DNA from: Microglena sp. YARC
Lineage: Eukaryota > Chlorophyta > Chlorophyceae > Chlamydomonadales > Chlamydomonadaceae
Direction of reading: 5' to 3'
DNA: 64,000 bases
Assembly: GCA_022414725.1 (NCBI GenBank)
Contig: CM039462.1
Span: forward strand, 99,346,579-99,410,578
The translations under genes were made by a program, and so were the position numbers. Positions 56,105 through 64,000 of this stretch are shown here, in pieces; the first letter of the stretch is position 1, and every line of letters begins with the position of its first letter. Below the pieces are notes generated by a model. It was not told the DNA's origin. It was given only the letters and a program-made list of their open reading frames with translations, and ran no database searches.

Positions 56105-57104
56105 CTACAGCCTTGCCTAAATCATATCTACCCAATAAAAAAGTCTTGGAACAAACCATGGAGGCATGGTGACACTCTCATCCGAAATTCAAACACGTTT
56201 CACGTTCTGCATGCTCACCCTTTGTTGGGAGTAGTATCCGATAGCCGGATCTGAGCCAGCACAAACAACGAAGTAGTGCAGAGTCCATGCGTACCAATCC
56301 CCTGCATCGCATCAAGAGCATGTCAGATGTGTGTATGGATGTCAGTTGTACTTTGTGTAGAGCACATTCATAAAGTTATTTTTTTAGACATGGCCCTCCA
56401 CTGGTCCACCAGGAGTGTAAGGGCAGGACATCTGGGTGGTCTTGTACTGAGCTGGCCTAGTACATCTGATAGCTTTTCACCTTGGCGGTAGATGGACCCG
56501 ACTCGAGTTATGCAGCTCGGGGCGATAGCCGGTTTAGTCATTGCTATTCATGCCAAGGAAGCATCGTCGCAGGCGCGAGCAGCGCGAAATTTGAGTGAAG
56601 GTGATCACAGCCCTAGCAAATCCGGATAGCTTCGGATGATTTGGATTGGCTAATCAAACGCACAGGTAGCTGATAAGATGAAACGAGGAGCCACTTATCG
56701 CATGTTTGCAAATTACAATTCGAACTTGGACGGAACTTGGAGGATTCTGGCTTTTATTGTAATCTCTATGTTGTGCATCAGTATCAGTCTTGGCAATAGA
56801 AAGGGATTGAGAAGCAGTCGCTAGACGAACAAGCAGGTCCAAAATGCAGCTCCAAGCAGCTGCTAGGTGGCAACAGACTGGGCGAGCGGAAGTCCTGACT
56901 GGCGGGGTGCGGGGCCCGGGTGCGGGTGCGGGGCCTGGGTGCGGGCGGGTGCGGGGTAGGCGATCAATGGGGGGGGGGGTCCTAACGATCCGTTCAAAAT
57001 CTTTCGCAGCAATCTACTGGATTGGACACGCTGGCGCGGCGCGCCTGCCTTCCTTCCGTCTCGACAGCATGTATAGACGCGCGAGGAAATGATTTCTGAT
57101 GATC

Positions 57105-57236
57105 GAATCTCGATATTATATATCTGTGTTACATTGAGGGCGGTAACTATCCTCCTCCGCTGACCAAACTTCCCCCCAGTGTCAATAGCATTCCATTACT
57201 CGTTAAAATCTGTATAATCTGCAAGCAGGTCCTCTA
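57105..57236 (+). promoter_or_regulatory. possible IPK1 core promoter and 5' UTR
   Basis: A TATA-like ATATTATATATC (about 57111-57122) lies about 115 nt upstream of the IPK1 ATG. The formin's nearest assigned exon is about 1.1 kb away on the other strand, so 56.1-57.2 kb may serve both genes. Confidence 0.3.
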
Positions 57237-57371
57237 ATGGGCAGCAAGACCGCGCAGGATTGTCTTGGAATGGATCTTCTCGCCAAATCGACGGAAGCAA
57301 GCGACTGGAAGTTGAAAGGAGAAGGGAATGCCAACATTATCCTCTCCTACGTTGGTGTCGAAAGCGGACTC
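57237..57371 (+). CDS. IPK1: IPK1 exon 1
   Basis: ATG at 57237, donor GTAAGT at 57372, 135 nt (45 codons), phase 0 end. It encodes ...DWKLKGEGNANIILSYVG, the glycine-containing nucleotide-binding start of the kinase N-lobe ('W.y.GEG.aN.vl.y.g'). The start was chosen because it is the ATG that opens this frame near the exon. Confidence 0.88.
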
Positions 57372-60300
57372 GTAAGTTTGAACGGTTGCTGACTATGACT
57401 GCGCGATGCGCGGGGGGAGGAACCCAAGCTTGCGCGCCTCGCAATGCGATCCAGAATCGTGCCTGCCATAATTATCGATTGAAACATCCAATGCCTGGAG
57501 ACAGATGATTGGATTGGACTTGGTTGTTCCATGGTTATCCGCCAACTCTCGGCTGTTCACCTTCTCCCGATTCCAAGTCCCCCCCATGCGATATTATCCC
57601 CATTATTATCACAGTAAACTGGGAGCATACAAAGTGGATTAGACAGTTTAAAAGCTTGTTCAGGTCTGGGGACTGATGGGGGGGGGGCCCTAGGAGATGT
57701 GGGGGCATTTGGGGAACCTGTCATCAACCTATTTTGAACCCAAGATTGTGCACAAACACAGTTTTTAACAATGCATCAGAGAAATCACAGAGCTTCACGA
57801 TTGGCTCAACCACCAAGTTGTTCGGGGAACAACTGACCAAACTACATGCTCTCAGGTTGCCATGCAGCAAGGCTATGTACATTTCCGGCAAATATTTTGG
57901 AAATGCCTCAGAGGTTGGTGACTGGCTCTACCACCATATTGATCGGGGAACGCTTGACTGCACCTTTCTCCTGGTGGCCATGCAGCAAAACTATATCTTG
58001 CCAGATACTTCACCAAATACTTAAGATATGTCACCGAGCTTCATGATTGGCTCTACCAATATCTTAGTCGCTGGACTTTGACAAAACAACTTGTTGCCTG
58101 GTGGCCTTGCAGATAGGCTATGTCTTGTCAAATACTTTAGACATATTTATTTTCAGGCTACAAGCACCAGCTTCTAGGTAGCTCCTCTTCCTGGCTATTC
58201 AGCCTAACCCAAGGCGGGCTAGTGGACCTAGAAGCCAGCATAATCGCTTTTCTAGCTCTGCTGACATGTGTGGGGTTTGCCCGATGGCTGGCTCAGGGAG
58301 CTACCTAGAAGCTGCTGATCATAGCTGAAAATAAAAACACTGACTTCAGATGTGTCTCAAATGTTATGGCTGGCTCAACCACCATATTGGTCGCTGGAAA
58401 TTTGACAACGCAACTTGCTGCCCGGTGACCATGCAGGTAGGCTATCCCTTGCCAAATACTTTAGATATGTCTCAAAAGGTTCACGACTGGCTCAACCACC
58501 ATCTTGGTTGATTAAAATTGACAACACTACATACATTACATTGTCATCAACAGGCCATTGTTGACCCAAGATAAGCCCGCTCCACAACATCTGGGGGGGG
58601 GGGTCTTCCAACTAATCCTCAAAATTAGATCATTATGCAGTCTTCCAGCAAGCAAACAAACACAACTTGCTGCCCCGTGACCATGCAGGTAGGCTATGTT
58701 GTGCGAGTGAGGAAGCTTTGGTGTGAGAAGGAGATGAAGGAGCAAACTGCTGAACGACGTACAAAGAAATTAGTGGAGGAAGCTGTATGGAAGGGAGTGC
58801 TTAAAAGTGCAGGTAAGCAAGCACGGAGCAACCAATGAGGTCAATAGTGACTGTTGATATAGCTTACTCATCCCAGATTGTCTCTTGTGATAACTTTACC
58901 ATGCCAAACAAACAAGCAAGCAAACACACTTGCAAACATATAAACAGACAGATAGACAGACAGATAGATGGACAGACAGATACACAAACAAACATACATA
59001 TAAACAAACATACAGGATGACAGATGGATGGGCAGGCATACAAACAAACAAGATAACAAACTAACGTACTTAAAATGTTTAAACAAACAGACAGACAGGG
59101 AGATGGGCAGACAAACAAATGGGACAATGTCAGGCCATGGGACACTGTTTCTCTTTTCTGCTACTAGCAGCAGCTTCTAAGCAGCTCCCTGAGCCAGCCA
59201 CTGGGCTAAGCCTCAAAAATTAAGCAGCGCTAGAAACTGATTATGTCAGCTTCAAGGTACACTAGGTTGCTTTAGGTTTGTCTGATTTGCCAGCTAGGGG
59301 AGCTGCCTAGAAGCAGCTGATCGTAGCTGAAAAGAAAACAATGCCATGTGCATGCAGACTATCTTCCACATTTACAAACCAAAGAAACCAACCAGCCAGC
59401 CAACCAACCGCTTTGCTGATTATACAGGAGACGCATCTGACAAGGATTTGGAATTCGTGACCGACTACCTCGCACCCTTGCTGGGACCACAGGCTGTCCA
59501 TCCTGGGGTAAGACGATGAGCAGGCTCCTGCTGGGGGTGGGCAAGGAAAGAGGTTAGATAGGTGCAAGAGTGAGCGTCTGGTGCTGGGAGTTGGGTGGGG
59601 TGGGGTTGGTGGTGGTGGTGGTGGTGGTGGGGGGGGGGGGGGGGTAGTTGTGCTGGGCGTGGTGGGCTGTATTGTGGGATGGAGGTGAGGGGGTGGCAGG
59701 ACACCTTTGTTGGATCACAGGCCGTCCACCGCCCAGGGCTAAGCAGAAGAGCAGGCTCCTGCTCGGGGTGGGCAAGGAAAGAGGGTGTCGAGGGCGCACG
59801 AGTGAGCGTCTGGTGCTGGGGGGGAGGGGGGGGGGGGGGGGGTAGTTGGTGCTGGGGCGTGGTGGGCTGTGTTTGTGGGATGGAGGGGAGGGGATGGCAG
59901 AACACCTTTGTTGGATCACAGGCCGTCCACTGCCCAGGGTAAGCAGAAGAGCAGGCTCCTGCTGGGGATGGGCAAGGAAAGAGGGTTTAGATAGGTGCAA
60001 GAGTGAGATTCTGGTGCTGGGGGGGTGGGGGGGGAATGTATTTGGTGCTGGGGCGTGGTGGGCTGTGTTGTGAGATGGAGGGGCGGGGGGGCAGGACACC
60101 TTGGCTGGGATCACAGGCCGTCCACTGCCCAGGGGTAAGCAGAAGAACAGGCTCTTGCTGGGGTGAGCAAGGAAAGAGGGGCGCACGAGTCAGGGTCTGG
60201 TGTGTGGGGTGTGAGGGGGGGGGGCGTTACAGGCAAAATTGAGATAGCTTGTAAAGATAACTTTCCCTAACCTTATCCCATGACCATTCCGTCTGCATAG

Positions 60301-61897
60301 CCTCTAAGCTCTGTATGTATGCATGTATGATACAGCCCAGGGGTAGCCTACTAGGCAAAAGGGACTTGCCCAAACTCAAATAATCAATAACATGTATGGA
60401 TTAACATGAGAGGCAGAGCTCTACTCAACACTGTCCCTCTGTTGCAAGTGGTGGCTTCTGAATGGGCCTTCAAGCACTGTTTTTCTTTTGGGCTACGAGC
60501 AGCAGCTTCTAGGCAGCTTCCCTGACTGGCTACTCGGCCAAATCTGGCACAACCTCGAGCACCTTGATGCTGTCATAACCAGCTGTCCAGAAGTGCTGAA
60601 GTGCTAGTTCAGTGCAGCCCAGTGGCCGCCTCAGGGAGCTGTCTAGATGCTGCGATGAAAAGCCGGACAGAAAAACCCTACCATCAAGTTATGGGGTTAG
60701 AGACCTCCGGGTTCCTTCGTTTAGGATTTGATTGTGGTTCAGTTCACCAGTGCTTGTTTCTTAAACTGCCTTTGCTGTTTTAAAAGTTGGGCAAGTCCCT
60801 TAAGCCTATTTGGCTACCCTTGGGCTGTACAAATACATACATGCATATGGGGTGAATCAAATTAGCTAGGGGAGATATCTATCCATAGCCTCCCTCTACT
60901 TGCTAAGACCCCCCCCCCCCCCCCCCCCCAAAAAAAAGGCACCCTAATACAAAAAAAAGGCCCTAAAAACAAAAATCCCTGAGTGGAGGTATCAACCCTA
61001 ACCTAGCTCCTCTCGTCACTGCCTCCCAGGTGCAAGTGGTAGCTCCTGAAGGGGCCGTCAAATTTCTTGAGAACATGGGTGTGATCAGCCGGGGCAAGGA
61101 TGATCCAGCTGTTGATTACCCAGCCTTGCTGCTCCCAGACCACACGGTCTTCAGTCCTACAGGTGTGTCCTCACTCCAAACGCAATCATTTCTGATGAGT
61201 AGGCACTGTTTGTTTCAGTGTAATGCGGCTCAATTTGCGATGCTCTGCCCCCCGAACCCTGCGAGTGTGAAGCGCCGAGCCCGGGGGGTTCCAGGGTGCA
61301 TTTCTGACTTGTTAAGCCGAACCCATGGGTTGCCATGCAGCGACGGAATGGCGACATGTCGCACAAAACAAATAGTGTGAGTAGGGCGCCTTTTGGGGGC
61401 CCTGATGAGTATTGTATTGTTGTGTTGTTCACTATAAAATACATATATGCTCATGCTATCTGATACAATTCATATTGTTGCATGCCTATGAGTAAAAAAC
61501 CCTGAACTTCAACACATAGTGTAGTACATTGTGGTATACCGCTGCATTAGCCCTTTGTACAATTTGATGTTGTCCACCTTTCCCCAAGAAATGTCAGCTT
61601 TCTGGTGGTGGTGTGTGTGTGTTGGGGTGGGGGGGGTGTAGGGGGGGTGGGGGGAATAAATTTCTTTGACCGCATCATAGGAAGTTTGTTGTTTTCACCC
61701 CTGAGACCCCCCCCCCCCCCCTGCTCCCCTGTCCAGCTTTCCCCAAGGGATGGAAGCCTTCTGGGGCCACTATATGCGTCGAGCTGAAGCCCAAGTGTGG
61801 CTTCATGCCCTCTGACTGCCCTTACCTGGCCCCCGAGTCAGAGATCAAGAGGACAGTGCCCCGATTTGCGATGCATCAGGTCCTGAAGAAATCCGAG
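57237..61897 (+). CDS. IPK1: inositol-pentakisphosphate 2-kinase, 5' half (gene-level entry, continues past the window)
   Basis: IPK1 phosphorylates the 2-position of inositol pentakisphosphate to make phytate (InsP6). Five exons in perfect phase give about 211 residues: the N-lobe (WKLKGEGNANIILSYVG, VGYVVRVRK), the 'LAPLLGPQAVHPG' segment, and the diagnostic CVELKPKCGFMPSD with RFAMHQVLK. Family members are typically about 450 residues, so the C-terminal half should lie beyond 64 kb. Introns hold junction-derived tandem arrays and three MITEs. Confidence 0.9.
57770..58688 (+). repeat. tandem array of the IPK1 exon 2 acceptor edge
   Basis: About six units of 100-130 bp repeat GATTGGCTC.ACCACCAT, GGTGGCCATGCAG and TAGGCTATGTCTTG.CAAATAC. 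The last two blocks are the exon 2 acceptor and first exon bases. A MITE interrupts the array at 58142. Confidence 0.88.
58142..58342. mobile_element. hAT-type MITE of the AGCTTCTAGG family, with TSD
   Basis: Outer ends CATATTTATTTTCAG and the inverse of CAGTGTTTTTATTTTCAG. Flanked by ACTTTAGA and ACTTCAGA (8 bp, 7 matches), where uninterrupted repeat units read ACTTTAGATATGTCTC, so the insertion site is visible. Confidence 0.82.
58689..58812 (+). CDS. IPK1: IPK1 exon 2
   Basis: Acceptor ccatgcag, donor GTAAGC (58813), 124 nt, phase 0 to 1. It encodes VGYVVRVRKLWCEKE, the beta-strand with the likely ATP-site lysine or arginine pair, then a charged helix (EQTAERRTKKLVEEAVWKG). Confidence 0.9.
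58920..59100. repeat. (ACAG)/(ACAA) tetranucleotide block
   Basis: AACAAACA and ACAGACAGATAG repeats. Frames across it are artefacts. Confidence 0.85.
59143..59343. mobile_element. hAT-type MITE of the AGCTTCTAGG family
   Basis: CACTGTTT.TCTTTTC.GCTAC ends in inverted orientation. Flanks CCATGGGA and CCATGTGC are compatible with a decayed 8-bp duplication. Confidence 0.75.
59428..59507 (+). CDS. IPK1: IPK1 exon 3
   Basis: Acceptor tatacag, donor GTAAGA (59508), 80 nt, phase 1 to 0. It encodes GDASDKDLEFVTDYLAPLLG then PQAVHPG. The 'V...L.PLLG...v..g' pattern is typical of IPK1. Confidence 0.9.
59508..60190 (+). repeat. tandem array of the IPK1 exon 3 donor edge
   Basis: Three further copies (about 59697, 59895, 60100; spacing about 200 bp) repeat GGATCACAGGCCGTCCACTG then CCCAGGGGTAAGCAGAAGAG, i.e. 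exon end plus donor, with G-rich spacers. Confidence 0.9.
60325..60840. repeat. dispersed GGGGTAGCC.A.TAGGC repeat pieces around a MITE
   Basis: A plus copy at 60330-60380 and a minus copy at 60725-60830 flank the MITE at 60475-60680. Confidence 0.6.
60475..60680. mobile_element. hAT-type MITE of the AGCTTCTAGG family, with TSD
   Basis: CACTGTTTTTCTTTTGGGCTAC left end. Flanked by CCTTCAAG (60467-60474) and CCATCAAG (60681-60688), 7 of 8 matching. Confidence 0.75.
61030..61162 (+). CDS. IPK1: IPK1 exon 4
   Basis: Acceptor cctcccag, donor GTGTGT (61163), 133 nt, phase 0 to 1. It encodes VQVVAPEGAVKFLENMGVIS then DYPALLLPDHTVFSPT, corresponding to the IPK1 'vd...aLLl.DhtlF' strand. Confidence 0.9.
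61210..61380 (+). repeat. dispersed repeat, GTTGCCATGCAGCGACGG family
   Basis: GTGCATTTCTGACTTGTTAA and GTTGCCATGCAGCGACGG match the copy at 49990-50125. In IPK1 intron 4. Confidence 0.6.
61737..61897 (+). CDS. IPK1: IPK1 exon 5 (signature exon)
   Basis: Acceptor gtccag, weak donor GTTTGT (61898), 161 nt, phase 1 to 0. It encodes TICVELKPKCGFMPSD, then RTVPRFAMHQVLKKSE. EIKPKxGF and the RF.MHQ.LK motif are the family hallmarks, forming part of the inositol phosphate and nucleotide site. Confidence 0.94.
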
Positions 61898-61938
61898 GTT
61901 TGTGATTCGCGCCTTACATTATTTTTAATTATTTTGCT

Positions 61939-62340
61939 CAAACCCAAGTGTGGCTTCATGGCTTCTGACTGCCCGAACCTGGCCCCAAGTCAGAGATCAA
62001 GAGGACAGTGCCCCGGTTTGCGATGCATCAGGTCCTGAAGGAAACCGAGGTGTGTGATTTGTGTCATACTTTTTTTGCTCAAGCCCAAGTTTGGCGCCAT
62101 GCCATCTGACTGCCCTAACCTGGCCCCAAGTCAGAGATCAAGAGGACAGTGCCCCGATTTGCAATGCATCGGGTCCTGAGGGGAACCAAGGTATGTGATT
62201 AGCGCCTTACATTATTTTTATTTTATTTTGCTGAAGCCCAAGTTTGGCTTCATGCCTTCTGACTGCCCTGCCCTGGCCCCAAGTCAGAGATCAAGAGGAT
62301 ATTTGCGATGCATCAGATCATGAAGAAAAACGAGGTGTGT
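61939..62340 (+). pseudogene. three decayed tandem copies of IPK1 exon 5
   Basis: Copies at about 61939-62049, 62082-62191 and 62236-62333 repeat CCCAAGTGTGGCTTCATG through ATGCATCAGGTCCTGAAG. All lack one base in the GGCCCCCGAGTCAGAG stretch (they read GGCCCCAAGTCAGAG), which shifts the frame. The third also lost part of the middle. Each is preceded by a T-rich run ending near AAG/CAAG and followed by GTGTGTGAT or GTATGTGAT. Confidence 0.92.
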
Positions 62341-62344
62341 GATT

Positions 62345-62900
62345 AGCAACTGCTTCTCACGTCTGCCAATGCCCTGGCGTGGCTTAAGCTGACCTTACAT
62401 GGCTTGACATGACATGGAATGGCATGACCTGATGTGTCAAGGTATTCTCTGATTTGCCATGGCATGACCTAGTAGGGCGTGCTATGATCTGATATGCCAT
62501 GCCATGGCATGACCTAATAGGGCATGCTATGATCTGATATGCCATGGCATGACCTAGTAGGGCATGCTATGATCTGATATGCCATGGCATGACCTAGTAG
62601 GGCATGCTATGATCTGATATGCCGTGGCATGACCTAGTAGGGCATGCTATGATCTGATATGCCGTGGCATGACCTAGTAGGGCATGCTATGATCTGATAT
62701 GCCATGGCATGACCTAATAGGGCAAGCTATGATCTGATATGCCATGGCATGACCTCATAGGGCATGACCTCATATGGCAAGGTATTATCTAGTGGCATGG
62801 CATGATCTAATATGGGATGGTATTATCTGTTGCCATGGCATGACCTTATATGGTATGGCATGACCTAATGTGGCAAGCCATTATCTGGTGGCATGGCATG
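62345..62900. repeat. CATGACCTAGTAGGGCATGC 40-bp satellite
   Basis: 40-bp units (for example at 62591 and 62631), grading into the longer array. Built from ATGGCATG-type palindromic words. Confidence 0.9.
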
Positions 62901-64000
62901 ACCTAAAATGGGATGGAATGATCTAATATGGCAAGATATAAACTGATATGGCAAGGCATTATCTGGTGGCATGGCATGACCTAAAATGGGATGGCATGAT
63001 CTAATATGGCAAGATATAATGTGCTATGGCATGGCATGACCTAATGTGGCAAGGCATTATCTGGTGGCATGGCATGACCTAACATGGGATGGAATGATCT
63101 AATATGGCAAGATATAAACTGATATGGCAAGGCATTATCTGGTGGCATGGCATGACCTAAAATGGGATGGCATGATCTAATATGGCAAGATATAATGTGC
63201 TATGGCATGGCATGACCTAATGTGGCAAGGCATTATCTGGTGGCATGGCATGACCTAACATGGGATGGAATGATCTAATATGGCAAGATATAAACTGATA
63301 TGGCAAGGCATTATCTGGTGGCATGGCATGACCTAAAATGGGATGGCATGATCTAATATGGCAAGATATAATGTGCTATGGCATGGCATGACCTAATGTG
63401 GCAAGGCATTATCTGGTGGCATGGCATGACCTAACATGGGATGGAATGATCTAATATGGCAAGATATAAACTGATATGGCAAGGCATTATCTGGTGGCAT
63501 GGCATGACCTAACATGGGATGGCATGATCTAATATGGCAAGATATAATGTGATATGGCATGGCATGACCTAATGTAGCAAGGCATTATCTGGTGGCATGG
63601 CATGGCCTAACATGGGATGGAATGATCTAATATGGCAAGATATAAACTGATATGGCAAGGCATTATCTGGTGGCATGGCATGACCTAACATGGGATGGCA
63701 TGATCTAATATGGCAAGATATAATGCGATATGGCATGGCATGACCTAATGTGGCAAGGCATTATCTGGTGGCATGGCATGACCTAACATGGGATGGAATG
63801 ATCTAATATGGCAAGATATAAACTGATATGGCATGGCATTATCTGGTCGCCTGGCATGACCTAACATGGGATGGCATGATCTAATATGGCAAGATATAAT
63901 GTGCTATGGCATGGCATGACCTAATGTGGCAAGGCATTATCTGGTGGCATGGCATGACCTAACATGGGATGGCATGATCTAATATGGCAAGATATAATCT
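62900..64000. repeat. satellite with exact 176-bp higher-order period
   Basis: GGGATGGAATG recurs at 62910, 63086, 63262, 63438, 63614 and 63790, exactly 176 bp apart. Each unit is two related halves (GATATAAACTG and GATATAATGTG versions). It runs off the right edge, presumably inside IPK1 intron 5. Confidence 0.95.

Noticed and set aside
59465..60186. Pro/His-rich minus frames of 146 and 210 codons
   Set aside because: Antisense of the IPK1 exon 3 junction array and its G-rich spacers.

Overview
This window is eukaryotic nuclear DNA. It has GT-AG introns, a formin, an inositol-phosphate kinase, a Copia-type retroelement, tRNA-derived SINEs, hAT-type MITEs and very dense micro- and minisatellites. 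Long, repeat-stuffed introns separating short in-phase exons, with middling GC, fit a chlorophyte green alga with a repeat-rich genome (Dunaliella-like is my guess; species not established).

Layout. 0-14 kb is mostly mobile and repetitive: SINE and hAT MITE copies, a possible IPK1-like C-terminal exon on the minus strand (1.2-1.5 kb), a 1.2-kb dispersed element, a complete 4.7-kb LTR retrotransposon carrying gag-protease but no reverse transcriptase (3.57-8.24 kb), three MITEs and an alanine-rich minus-strand reading frame (11.7-12.7 kb). 14.67-56.1 kb is essentially one gene on the minus strand: a formin of at least 20 exons. Its order is PH domain, FH3 armadillo part 1, a huge proline-rich FH1-like block, FH3 part 2, a second FH1, FH2, and a C-terminal tail with a DAD-like core. 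57.2 kb to the right edge is the 5' half of inositol-pentakisphosphate 2-kinase (IPK1) on the plus strand. It is divergent from the formin, with about 1.1 kb between the nearest assigned exons. The last 1.6 kb is a satellite with a 176-bp higher-order unit.

Most exon junctions agree in codon phase, which is the main support for the gene models. Exceptions are the first PH exons, the c/d junction and the FH1 G-tracts.

The most striking feature is general. Nearly every intron of both genes contains a tandem array whose unit is a copy of the adjacent exon edge plus its splice site plus some intron. Introns here seem to have grown by repeated tandem duplication of splice junctions. Some copies keep open frames and usable-looking splice sites, so they may be decoys or alternative exons. 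In one case (35.3-36.4 kb) using one 55-nt copy as a cassette exon repairs a phase mismatch in the formin.
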